Origin: Pomacea canaliculata
Taxonomy: Eukaryota; Mollusca; Gastropoda; Architaenioglossa; Ampullariidae
DNA: 64,000 nt
Direction of reading: 5' to 3'
Assembly (NCBI RefSeq): GCF_003073045.1
Contig: NC_037590.1
Location: forward strand, 29,786,449-29,850,448
Positions 1-11,000 of this stretch are shown piece by piece (the stretch's first letter is position 1; each line of letters opens with the position of its first letter). Both the position numbers and the translations under genes were made by a program. The notes beneath the pieces are model-generated. The model was not told the origin of the DNA. It did not search any database and worked only from the letters and a program-made list of their open reading frames with translations.

Positions 1-2194
1 TCAAACACACGCGCGTGCACTCTGATGAGTGATGAAGCGAAGTTTTATTGCTGGAGAGGTCTAGGAAGTACTTCATGCACTTAGGAAAAACAAAGAGAAA
101 GCAGTATGACATGCATCCTATATATGACCCTTGTTCGGACAGTGAAAATGCGTTTCGTAAACGTCCGCAAGGCCTGAGGCGACCTATTGTACTCACAACA
201 CCAAACCATCTACCGAGAAAAGTATGAAAGCAGTTTTGATTACGATCGTGATAGACAGCAAGCAAAGAAATTATTTTCATTGCCTCCCGTTTTGGAAACA
301 TATGTAAACTCACTTTCTAACCATACATTACCTTGCTAAGCGAAGTTGAGCCAGACCTAGTTTATACCCTTAGTCTTTATTTTTACTTTTCTCTCTATCT
401 CTACGGCACTGCACAGGTAGGCCTTGAACCTGTTAGTTCGTCTAGGTGGGCGTAGTCTACCCGCAATCAAGGCTGAATCTCAAACCAATGCAAGAGGATA
501 AGAGTCTTTAAATAAATTTACTTTCTAGTAGCACGGAGCTAGGAAAACGTTTCGAGAATGATCCACTTAAGTAAACGGAGATAAGGACCACCATCAGCTG
601 TAAAAAGAATATTTTTTAATGAAGTATCTGAAACTTACAATAGAATGTACCTGATTTATTCTGCACGATTTCCGTTAAGAGTCACGTTCTGGTTTTTTCT
701 CTTGGTGCGCAAGATAACTGAACAGTGCAATCTTTGCGTCTGCTGCAAACCTTTCGGCAATCATACAGAAAAACAGTTTAGAATGGAGCTCGTTTAGAAA
801 GCATTGCAACATGTATATTCCGACAAATCTGTCGTTGGCAGTCACAGAAGGTATGGATTGACAGAGTGTTAAGTACGCACAGGTCACTACTTAAGACAAA
901 AGCTGGGTTCCATGCACAAAAAATGACTTGTATTTGCCAACAAGACAGAAGAGCTTGATGTGTGTTTTTCTGGTTCCAAGCCAAAACTTCGACACCACCA
1001 GCTGCTGGTATGATTTCGACTGCATAATACAACCACACGTAAACTAGAGCCTGAATGTGGGTTTATTAAATAAAACAAAGCAGCGCATTCCACCCTTCAT
1101 ACAAACAACTTAGACCTGTTTATCCACATCACGGCATCGTTAACACTCAAAGTGTCTGCAGTGGAGAGTTGCACACAAACAACCGTTTAATATAGCTGTA
1201 AACAAAGCAACAGTTTTTTGTCAGTCACCCAGTCGCTGAGGGTGCCTTGGCACAGAAAACAAGTGGCTCTAACAGCATCAATGTCAGACAGCGAGTGTCT
1301 GCACTGTGTCTAAGAAAACACAGCATTACTAAGGCCAGACTGCAAACCAACATGTTTTTTTTTCCATTGAACTAACTCAACAAGGATACTTCTATGAAAG
1401 ATACGGAGCTCTCCGCGGAGCTCAGCAGGGACACTGCCATGAAAGATACAGAGCTCTCCATCAAACTTAACGAGACACATAACTCAATGTGAAAGATGCT
1501 GAACTCTAAAGTCGCATCTTCCTTCAACGCCACCACGCCAACGGCAAGTGCACCTGAGCACCTAACGACGCCTTGGAATGGGTTTCATTTCTCACTGAAA
1601 TGCAGAAAAAGGAGAGACATGTGGAGGCTTTTCCTTATCTTAGAGTCTGTGCACTTTGCTTCGAGACTTTGTGTTTTTAATTCAGTTTAATTTTATGCTT
1701 TGCATGTATGTAGAAACAATAGGCACCTGAAATTGTTCGTGCTATCTGCAATCCAGCTGCTTAATCACAGATGAATTGTCAAGGGAGAGAGAGAGATGTT
1801 GTAGGTGTGCATATTATTCCGTAAGATTGTTTCTAGTTTTAGTTTTTTTTTAAGATTGTGTCATTTGCTCGTATTTTTTTACCCTTTAAATAGAACTTGA
1901 TATATATATACAAAATAACCGAACACATACCATGTTCAAATTGCCCATTGAGATTAGAAAAGTTGGTCATTGCCATTGTCATTACTGCACGTTTCTTGTT
2001 TTTAAATTTTTTAAATTTCAAATCAGAATGATTTTAATCTACCTTTCTAAAGTTTTGCTTTCCTCTGTCCAGCTGGAGAGTATCTGTCTTGATATAAACA
2101 CCTATAAAGATATTGGAGTAGGCTACGAATCGTGAAACGTTAACTTTTTTATCTAAAAGAGCAGTTGTGTACCAAATCAATACCGTTATCATTG
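1..2194. other. Upstream flank of the lipase gene, no gene recognised
   Basis: I see no supportable exon here. Three short overlapping open frames at 675-1093 on the minus strand match nothing I know. A degenerate tandem repeat lies at 1391-1510. An AT-rich stretch at 1898-1912 (TATATATATA) could act as a TATA box for the lipase gene, but the distance and the lack of a recognised first exon make this weak. A signal-peptide exon of the lipase could be hidden here. Confidence 0.5.
1391..1510. repeat. Degenerate tandem repeat with palindrome
   Basis: The unit 'tgaaagatacggagctct' recurs as 'tgaaagatacagagctct' and, more diverged, as 'tgaaagatgctgaactct' at spacings of about 50 bp. The first copy runs into a GC-rich palindrome (GAGCTC tccgcg GAGCTC) that can form a hairpin. 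No coding sense was seen. Confidence 0.6.
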
Positions 2195-2375
2195 ATGGTT
2201 GTTTATTTGCTTGGTTGCATGACTGACTGGTCGACGGCTTGGTCTACACTCCAGACACAGCTGATCACTAGCAAAGGGTACCCCTGCGAAAATCATTACG
2301 CCACCACTGAAGATGGTTTCATCCTCAATATGCAGCGCATCCCACGTGGCCAGTCTCCAAAAGCGTTAAAGGCGA
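2195..2375 (+). CDS. Lipase exon 1 (3' border uncertain)
   Basis: Encodes MVVYLLGC..., then [19 protein letters not shown] and the RIP motif. Exon 2 needs a phase-1 donor here. The only phase-1 GT is in 'ccca|cgtggc' near 2343 (c|gtggcc), which would shorten the loop before [11 protein letters not shown] donor at about 2375 (gcga|gcgaac) would keep the family-typical spacing. Frame continues to a stop near 2390 if unspliced. The start could also be supplied by an unseen upstream exon. Confidence 0.7.
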
Positions 2376-5300
2376 GCGAACATCATGGATGATTGCAAGA
2401 AAGCGTATCTGTGTAAGACTACCGTTGAAAATTGTATGCCTTAAATGAAGAACAGGGGATTAAAGAGGGATGCAGTTACGAAAGGTGTGATAAGACTATG
2501 AACTGTTTGCCGCAGATCCAAGCCCCGTGGTTTTTCTTCAGCACGGGCTAGAGGCGTCCTCGTCCAACTGGCTGGACAACCTGGCCAACGAGAGCCTCGC
2601 CTACCTACTGTATGACGCCGGCGCAGACGTGTGGCTGGGCAACGTCCGAGGCAACATGTATTCCCGCAACCACACCAAGCTCAAACCCGACCAGGAGGAG
2701 TTTTGGGCGTGGAGGTGAGAAGTCCTCGCTTTACTTTCGAAGCTTAGAGGGTGATGTGCGGTTGAAGGACTTGTCTGTGATCTGTTAGCCTTTCTTTAGC
2801 ACAGACTCCTAGCTTTTTTTCTTTTTTTTTTTTTAAAAAAAAAAAAAAGAGCTTAATACAAGATAATATTTTTCCAAAGATGTAAACGAATAATCTCGAG
2901 ATACAACCACATGAACAATAATTCGATGGTCAAAACCTTCACATCACGAATGTATATAGATAACCTTACGTTGTCGAGGCAACAACCGATAGAAGTACAA
3001 GGGCTGTACGTTAATTATTCGTGTCTGTGGATTGTGAAATATATAAGCTCTACAATAACGTATTTTAGTCTCTTCTAACCGATCACATTACAAGTGCTTC
3101 ACTATCACATCCAGAGATTAAAAAAACCTGTAAATTATATAGCCACCACACGCAAACTGGGACATTTGACAGAGGTAGCTGTAAAGAGTATAAACGATAG
3201 AAACATGTTTTGTAATTTTAAAATATCAACTTCGTTTATTTTTTTGCCAGCTGGGACGAGATGGCTGCTTACGACCTGCCAGCCATGCTTGACTACGTGA
3301 CTCGCACGACAGGCCAGAAGCAGGTGCATTACGTGGGTCACTCGCAGGGCACCTTGATAGGTTTCGCTGGCTTCACCTCCAACAAAACGCTGGCCGCCAT
3401 GGTCAAACAATTCTACGCCCTGGCCCCCGTAGCCAAAGTTCACCACATAGAGAGTCCCATCCGTCTGTTGGCGCCCTTTGCCAAAGACATCGCTGTAAGT
3501 CATTATTAATTATGGATTTTACTTTCTGCTCAGATATTTAGTAGCTTCGCTGATGTCCGTTGGAAAGAGTCCACATGAATTAATACAGCATCGATATCAA
3601 GTAGGAGTTTGTTTTTGTTTACTCTACTCGTTTTGCCTGACTCTCCGTTTACAAAGTTGTCCTTTTTAGCCAGGCTCTTTATCTTCTTGCTGGACGTTCC
3701 ATAATAAAAAATATTATTTTGTAATATAATCTAATATAATCGAAGATCTGTTAATAGTTTCTTAACAGTGTTGTCGCCGAATGTTTTGTTCAATGTGAAG
3801 TAGCTGTTAGTAAGTAACTACCAGGGCAGTGCACAGAAGACTGATGTGTAAGGGCATAGTACACAATAACGACAGCGAATGGTCTGATATGGTTTACAGT
3901 TTCTAGATATTGTATTGACACCGATGCTACTTGGTCCATTACAGGCTTTCTATGAGTTGCTCGGCAGAGGGGAATTTCTGCAGTACAACAGGAAGTTGAT
4001 GGACTTCTTGGCGAAGTACGTGTGCACACGCCTGGGAGAATACCTCTGCGAGAATGTCCTCTTCGTCTTGGGTGGCACTGATTCGTCGCACCTTAACATC
4101 GTAAGCAGTCGCCCATCAGTCCACCCTGGATGCTAATTTTGCGGTCGCATCTATATTTGCGTAACTACCGTTTAGGCGACTCACATCATCATTATAGTTT
4201 GCTTGTTTATTTTTGAGCATCCTTCAGCAACAGAAGTGAGCGGAGGAATAGGAGTATGACAGCACCAGTATAGTAGTATGAGTTAGCGAACAAATGACTA
4301 TGAACTTAAGGTTATAAGCTTGCTGACTTAATTTTAAGTAGAGAGAATCGGTGTGCACAAGCAAATTTAAAAGTATATGACTTTTGTGAACACAGGAGGA
4401 AAAGCAGGAGTAAGATTGAGATGAGGACTAGAAATACAGTGATAGCAGCAGTAGTAATCGTAATAATAAGGATGATTTCCCCCCTGGGAAGACGAGCTAA
4501 ATACGTTGTGTAAAAGACTACAAACACACCAACAGCAACCATACAACAGACACTTGTGTCGGAAAACGGATTTAGAAATAAGGTGCGCGGGTGAAGATGT
4601 CTTCTTTATCTTCATCGCGATATGGTCAAACAATATAAAAAGTAATAAATAAATCATAGAAGCACGGCAGTCAAATCGATGAAGGTTGTCTTCATTTTCA
4701 GACAAGGGTTCCTGTCTATGTGGCCCATAACCCAGGTGGAACATCAGTGCAGAATATTCTTCACTTTGCTCAGGTTGGTTCGATTGGCTTTTCTTAAAGC
4801 AGCTCGATTTTTTTTTTAGAATTACCTCCATTTTCTTATTGACTTTAACTGGTTTTTTTCACATTTGTAGTCTTGCATTAATTTAAATGTGGTCTATACT
4901 CTATATAATTGCTAATTGTATGAGTCGTGTTTTCCTTTTGTCAGCTGCTAACCAAGGAATAGTGCGAAAGACACAACCGATTCAAAACTCTCATTTTTAT
5001 TCAAGTATAAAAACCTTTAACATCAAAGACTCAAAATGAAAACAATTTTATGGTGCAGGGAGTGAACATTGATGCCTTCCAAAAGTTTGACTTCGGATCT
5101 GCTGCTGAAAACACAATGCATTACAATCAGGTAATGTTTCTTTTTATGCCTTGAGTCCAGGAACCATGCGCAAAACATGTCTCTAAAAAGCTGTCAGCTT
5201 TTGAAAAAAAAAAAAAAAAAAGATTATAAACCAGCTGAGCCTTTTGGAAGTATGCGTTGTGCCCTGACCCCTTAATGCTTCTTTTGTGGGGAGGGGATAT

Positions 5301-6355
5301 AGGCATTTTACACCTAGCCAGGCTACATGACGGCCAAGCTGCCGGCCCTGCATCACAGAAAGACGAGATCTGAACCCAAGATAGTCGACCGTAGTGATAA
5401 ACGCCTCTTCACTGGAGGCATGTAAGCTAGCCAGTTCGATTCCCAGTGAAGGGTACAGACTTCCTCCAATTGTTGTAAAGGTCCCTGACCCTTAAGGGTC
5501 TGGGAAAAGCAAGGTACCGAGGGAGAGGAGATAGCTGCCACTTTCACAAAAAGCATTTCTCGAGAAGAGTTCCCTCGCTACTTGCGACCAAAAAGTTAGG
5601 GGTTATGTTATCTAATCATTGACTTGTTTTCTATTTATAGCTCAACATATACCTTTCAAACTTATGGCAGCGGCCGTTGCTGTTGTTTATAAGTCTTTGG
5701 GCGTTGTGACTGACATACTAAGCACCCATACACCTTCAGCACATGTTTAGGACATCAGCTGAGGACGGATCGCATGACCAATCATTTTTTTTAAAGCGAA
5801 AGTGACAGCAAGTTGAAACAATAGGTGGGTGACGAGTGATCGCCGATCGGGGGGGAAAACGGACGACAGGCCGCCTTGATTGATGGACAGGGTCACGGCC
5901 GAATTTAGTGAGATAGCGCAGTCACCACTTCACAGACCGGTACACTCGGCCCTGCGAACAGTTTTGTTTTCTTAGCCACCAACGGGACTGTTGTCGTCAC
6001 TATACGACCACCCCACCACTAGGTTACATAAAAAATCACGCAAGTTCCAAATCCTTCTTAAACTTACAGGACACAAATCTAACGCAGTTTTTTTTTTTTT
6101 TTAAATGTCCACCAGTCCACACCACCAACTTACCAGCTGGAAGATCTGACAGTACCCACAGTGACCTACACCGGAGGGAGGGACAGTCTGGCTGATCCCG
6201 ATGACTGCGCCTGGCTGTTGAGTCATCTTCCAGCATCCATTCTTCGTGCCCACCTGTCTTTCCCCGAGTGGGAACATCTCGACTTTATCTGGGCCTACGA
6301 CGCTTCCAAATTGTGCTACAGTGACATCATAAAACGGATCTTCACAGCCCCTTGA
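2195..6355 (+). CDS. LIPA-like: Acid lipase, LIPA/gastric lipase family (7 exons)
   Basis: Alpha/beta-hydrolase of the acid lipase family, which hydrolyses triacylglycerols and cholesteryl esters in lysosomes or the gut lumen. Exons join as about 2195-2375, 2516-2714, 3251-3494, 3945-4100, 4702-4773, 5059-5130 and 6116-6355, giving about 387 residues against about 399 in vertebrate LIPA. The N-terminal abhydro-lipase segment ([17 protein letters not shown]) is present, then the oxyanion motif [12 protein letters not shown], and the nucleophile elbow GHSQG (Ser near 158). The acid is in GGRDSLAD and the catalytic His in EWEHLDFIW, both in the last exon. NES and NHT are glycosylation sequons. 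The start Met at 2195 is the first ATG after an in-frame stop; its signal peptide (MVVYLLGC...) is short, so an upstream signal exon is possible. The donor of exon 1 is not canonical (see exon entry). Otherwise it looks intact. Confidence 0.9.
2516..2714 (+). CDS. Lipase exon 2
   Basis: Acceptor 'tgccgcag|atcc' and donor 'tggag|gtgaga'. Encodes [18 protein letters not shown] through [16 protein letters not shown], covering the oxyanion-hole HG motif and two N-glycosylation sequons. Ends in phase 2. Confidence 0.92.
3251..3494 (+). CDS. Lipase exon 3 with nucleophile elbow
   Basis: Acceptor 'tttgccag|ctggga', donor 'atcgct|gtaagt'. The split Ser codon rebuilds [16 protein letters not shown]. 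Contains [11 protein letters not shown], where Ser is the nucleophile. Confidence 0.93.
3945..4100 (+). CDS. Lipase exon 4
   Basis: Acceptor 'attacag|gctttc', donor 'aacatc|gtaagc'. Encodes 52 residues ([13 protein letters not shown]...[11 protein letters not shown]) of the lid/cap region, with the conserved Cys residues. Confidence 0.9.
4702..4773 (+). CDS. Lipase exon 5
   Basis: Acceptor 'ttttcag|acaagg', donor 'gctcag|gttggt'. 24 codons, [18 protein letters not shown]..., equivalent to the conserved 'H(S/N)PAGTSVQN' block of the family. Confidence 0.92.
5059..5130 (+). CDS. Lipase exon 6
   Basis: Acceptor 'ggtgcag|ggagtg', donor 'aatcag|gtaatg'. 24 codons ending in [15 protein letters not shown], matching the family 'FDWG..KN..HYNQ' signature. 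Confidence 0.92.
5300..5560 (+). mobile_element. tRNA-derived SINE-like sequence in lipase intron 6
   Basis: A tRNA-like head carries a five-base-pair stem gcctc/gaggc (5403-5419) around a seven-base loop ttcactg, followed by a perfect Pol III B-box 'gttcgattc' at 5434-5442. A unique body with 'ggtccctgacccttaagggt' follows. This is the layout of a tRNA-derived SINE; T-arm pairing is decayed and I cannot name the family. Confidence 0.5.
6116..6355 (+). CDS. Lipase exon 7 (terminal)
   Basis: Acceptor 'tccaccag|tccaca' continues HYNQ into [15 protein letters not shown]. Contains the Asp ([11 protein letters not shown]) and His ([13 protein letters not shown]) of the triad and ends ...IFTAP with TGA at 6353-6355. 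No clear AATAAA follows within 600 bp. Confidence 0.93.
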   Translation, partial: STPPTYQLEDLTVPTVTYTGGRDSLADPDDCAWLLSHLPASILRAHLSFPEWEHLDFIWAYDASKLCYSDIIKRIFTAP

Positions 6356-6799
6356 GATGTTTTTTGGAGTGCAGTCACATCCAATTTTTTTTCAGGACAG
6401 TCCCTTATTTAGCTCTTGCATGCCCGGCTACGGCCTTATTGACTTGGCTTATCTTTACGATTAGACATTATTTACCACCTAGGTGAGAATGTCACAATAG
6501 CAAAGGGTGGTTTGATATGTGATTGCCGTATGACAATTCTTTATTAACACATGTAATCACATAGAATTTCTGCAATGAATTGGCTATTAATTTTTAAAGC
6601 AATTACTATGATAATTTTCTGGATACAATGGAAAATTGTTATTGGCCAAAGCCTTTTCATTTGCTGATCCACGGGAAATTCATGAAAGGTAGTTGGATAC
6701 TTGTAGGCCTTAACTGTGCACAGCGATGTTGATTTTCACTAGCAAGAGCCAGCATGGTCGACGAACGTTATGCACATGAATAGTTGACATCAAAGCAAA

Positions 6800-7330
6800 G
6801 GTGGTCTACCTGCAGCTGTCCTGTCAAAGGTTAACGAACAAAAACTAAAAATTTGTCTCGGATCAAAATTTCGGATAACGAACAAAAATTTCGTTAAAAT
6901 TGTCTCCGATAGCGAACAAATTTCGGATCACGTGAACCACACGTGACCGACCAGCATGTCATCATTCGCGCTCGAGACACAGTTACGATAGTCGTTCCTT
7001 ACCTGTGCGCATCCTTCCTTTATTTTAATAAGATAATCCTCAATCATGGCTCCAAAGAAGATTAAGAGCCAAGGACGCGGCAAATGAATTGAAAAAGGAA
7101 ATGATTTTCAAAGTATGAAGGTGGCATGCGCTGTCGGACATTGTGATGTCGTATTACCGAAGAGTTTGCTACAGAAAAGTGAAGTCTCCCTAATGCTTTC
7201 GTTAATGAATTACAGCCTGTAACTTTCAAATAGCGAGTTTAACGAAAGCTTTCCAGAAATTAATATACATTTATATGGAAAAAGCCTATGAAATCTGCAG
7301 TTGCCTTGGATCACCCATGATGGGATGAAA
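6800..7330 (+). mobile_element. Decayed pogo/Tigger-like DNA transposon, 5' part
   Basis: A leader made of repeated 'ttcggataacgaacaaa'-type units (6837-6930), as in Tigger 5' regions, is followed by ATGGCTCCAAAGAAG at 7046 (MAPKKIKSQGRGK, then a stop). A frameshifted run after it resembles the CENP-B-type helix-turn-helix start (IEK..MIFK...G). No full transposase and no matching 3' inverted repeat were found, so this is a broken relic. Confidence 0.5.
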
Positions 7331-7726
7331 ATACACAGCTTTTAACACCACAGCAAGCTACTTTTGTCACTTTTCATTAATACTAGCCTCAAACCCTTAA
7401 CATCCATACTGGTCAGTTTCAAACAGGTAAAGGCATAGCTTGAAGATCTTGTAGTGTTTGAAAGCAGATTTTTCTTCTCCATTCCCCAAAAGATGTTACC
7501 CTTTCATAAATGAGAAACTTGCAGTTGTCAGCTAGAAACCATAGGCAAAATTTTGAACACAACAGCTTGATCGCCTGCATCTAGATATTCCTATGCACTC
7601 AGAGCAACAAAATTTTATACTGGCAAACTTTAAAGTGGATCGAATTGGTAATTTAGTTGATTCCTTCACACAATGTTGTTTGCCTGAAACTTGGGGTGCA
7701 CATCACAAGACTGAAGTTTTGGCATG

Positions 7727-7763
<37 letters not shown>

Positions 7764-8013
7764 AAACCACCCTGAATTTTTACTATTGATGGCCTATCTG
7801 TACATACAAAATCAAAACACCCTTGCTACACACATTCTGCATTAAAAGTCAACTCAATATGGATAAAATCTGATATTTAATGAGCAAGTAAAACCACTGA
7901 TGTTTGCATGAAGTAAAAACTACCTGGATGAGTTATGGACAGGACACAAAAATCAATAATGACAAGTGGACTATCTTTATGTATTACATTAATAAACAAA
8001 TATATTTGATACA
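7331..8013. other. Gap between Tigger relic and H2A.Z stop, includes H2A.Z 3'UTR
   Basis: No gene was seen. A pure 36-base A run lies at 7727-7762. Minus-strand 3'UTR of H2A.Z enters from 8013 downwards. A variant polyadenylation signal ATTAAA on the minus strand (TTTAAT at about 7874-7879) would give a 3'UTR of about 150 nt. Confidence 0.45.
7727..7762. repeat. Poly(A) tract, 36 bases
   Basis: Uninterrupted A run. Could be the tail of a retroposed element or an expanded mononucleotide tract. Confidence 0.9.
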
Positions 8014-8075
8014 TTAGGCTGCCTTTTGTGATCCCTTCTTGCCAATCAGTGACTTGTGGATGTGAGGGATGACAC
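8014..8075 (-). CDS. H2A.Z exon 5 (terminal)
   Basis: Encodes [19 protein letters not shown] and TAA. Acceptor 'cctgca' complement (tgcag|gtgtc). The Gly codon is split with exon 4. Confidence 0.95.
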
Positions 8076-11000
8076 CTGCACACACACACAAAAAAGGAAA
8101 ATCAGCTGACAGTGACAAGCAATCAACACAAGGGAGAGCAACCATAAATCTGGTATGTCTGTTACATGCAAAGGAACTGTAGTTAGGAAGTAAGGATAAC
8201 TAGTTGCCCAAAAGTGAAAAATCAAGAGCAAGCATCTTGCCCCATGATTCTTGGTTGACTGTTTTGTTCCCCTGGGCACACGGTATTTGTCCTTGACTTT
8301 TTCAAAGAGCTTAAGGCACTTGCAAATGTAAGAAAATTACCACAATCTAAAAAGATTACTCTGGTACTGTGTCTTTTAAAACCTGTTCCTGCTTTCTTTG
8401 CCTGCCAACTTTACCACCCTGTTCTGACATCTTTTAAAATGTATTTTTTAATCTGTTAGTGACTGATTGTTGGCAAATACAAACCTTCTTAATTAGAAAT
8501 CAAGCAACACACTAAAAACAACCCTGCGGCCATACGCTCCTTGAGGTGTAACAAGGAATAAACTAAAAACCCTATGATTCACAACTCAGCAAATAATCAG
8601 TATTCAAAAGTCCCCTTAAGGGACTCAACCCACGCATTACATAAAAGGACTGAAATGGTTGAATCAACAGCCCATTCAAGATGATTCTAGACAACGAATT
8701 TGTCAATTCTTAACAGAAGATTAAAAGCTACATATAAAAGGAAAAAAAAACAAAAAACAAAAAAAAAGCCAACAAAGATATAGAAATGCATGCATTTCAG
8801 GTTCGCAATATGAGGAATCAGTGATATTTGTCATACACTGAAGAGTTCTACACAGAATGAAATCCCAGTCTGTTATATAAGCTTTGGAAATTTTGCTACC
8901 CCTACTCCTTTAAAAAAAAAAAACAACAACCGCATTTCATGAGTCTGTGACCCCCACAGATATCAGGGATGATGCAAAGTAAGGACCTAAGTGACAGTCA
9001 TCAATGCTGAAGTTTTTCTCATGTACGGTTGGATAGAGGTATTATTTATGAATCTTTGGTCCTCTCTATGTTCTGAAATATATGTATTACTATTCCAGTA
9101 ATAAATAACCAAAGAGTTAATTTTGATGCCATCTGCCATAGTTAGATAGCTTAAAATGTCTTTTAAGTGCACTGATAAACATAGCATTAATGTGAAAAGT
9201 TTTCTAGAAATCTAATAATAAATGCAAGGTTCTTGATTACAAAAGTAATCCGTAACACAAATGCATGTATGTTCTGGAAATACTTTTGATGCGCTTCTTG
9301 TGCCTATCATTAAGTACATGCATCTTCAAAACACTTTCGGCCATTGATGAAAGCTTCAAGGATAATCCGCAGGCAGCACATTGTGCACAATGTTTATCTT
9401 TAGAGCCTTTATATTTACCTTTCTTTCTATACAGTTCTCCTGAAAAGAACACTTCCTGGCATTTTTTTAATCACAAAGAAGATAAAAAAATGTGGTCATC
9501 CGCCAAGACTAAAATCTCACGAAATGCAAGTTCTTGTCGCAAATGAGACTTTACACTCTTGTGTAAAAATAGAGGTGAGATGAAGAATCATCTATATTTT
9601 GCACCAGTCGACTCCGAAATAAATTTGTAATTTATAAGAGGCACGAATAATAAGTCTGTGGTAATATTTTATCGATATAAGGACTTGTAAGGGTCACAGA
9701 GAAAGTGCAAGGATGTGCATAATGAATTGTAAGGACCGCATGGCAAATATAAGGACTTATAAGGCCTTAAAGCAAAAATTCTCTACCCTGCGAACCCCGC
9801 CTTCACTTGACCCTTCTTATCACAGAAAGGCACTTGCCCTAGAGCATCTGTTCATAGTTGTAATTACCAGTAACTGCTCAAAAGCTTAGAACTGTTCTAC
9901 TTGCACAACAGATATATTAACTAAAGTGATGTGCTATCAGTGTTCACTTGTGAACACGCATAAGGTGCTCTAAGATGATTTGGGATTTTGGCAAATAATA
10001 TTTTTTTTCAAACTGAAAATTGCCCTTCTTATGCCTGTTACTTCAGATGCAGCAGCCATCTAGTTTCAAGATTTAATGGACTATCACAGAGGCAGAATTG
10101 GAAAACAAACATGAAAAAAGTATGCTGGCCAGAAATACTTACCACCACCAGCAATAGTTGCCTTGATCAAGGAATCCAATTCTTCATCACCACGAATAGC
10201 AAGCTGCAAGTGACGGGGTGTGATACGTTTGACTTTCAAGTCCTTACTTGCATTTCCAGCCAACTCCAGTACCTAGAAAAAACATTTGCCACAAATAATT
10301 AACATTAAACCTCTTGATGTCGAAAAAAAAAAAAAAAAAAAACAAAAAAAAACCAACCAACAACAAAAAACCTTGAGCTTGGAATAACTTTCATATATGG
10401 TAATGCACTGTCCCATAGGACAGTCAATGTTATTTTCACAGAGTAGAGTGGTGTGTAGCTTTCTGAGACTTATCACACAAACTTTCAATAATTTCATTTG
10501 CTGGTCTGAAAATTACTAAGGGTGATTCATTTGAAGACAGCCCAGAATATTAGCTCTGATCTGATTATTGACTATGAAAGTTCTAAGCCAGTCTCCATCA
10601 AATGTCAGATAGCTAAAGATTATGAACTTGCTTTCTTAACATTCTGGGCAAGGCTACAGCTGTCACAATACTTAGTTAAAAAGCAAGTTTTCATCACTCT
10701 TTTCAAATGTGAAAGTTTTCTTGTCTGGAAAGAGAACATGTACACAAGTGCTTGGTGCAAGTGTTTCTTCAGCAAGATTGAATGGCTTTTACCAGTCTAT
10801 GAAGGCAGTGTAACAAAATCATTTACATCAAATACTTAACAGTAATATTCTATTAACAATTTTGCAACGAAAGTCTCTTATAAAATACTACACTATTTTG
10901 CTATCTTAATTTAAAAATAAAAGGCGCATGAATAGGCTAGAGCATCACGGTTCCCGCCATTTTGGCCCGCGAATTTTGAGTAGTAGTCATCAACCGACAA

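Noticed and set aside
675..1093. Three overlapping minus-strand open frames of 68-86 codons
   Set aside because: No recognised domain, no splice borders, and they overlap each other in different frames, which suggests chance openness.
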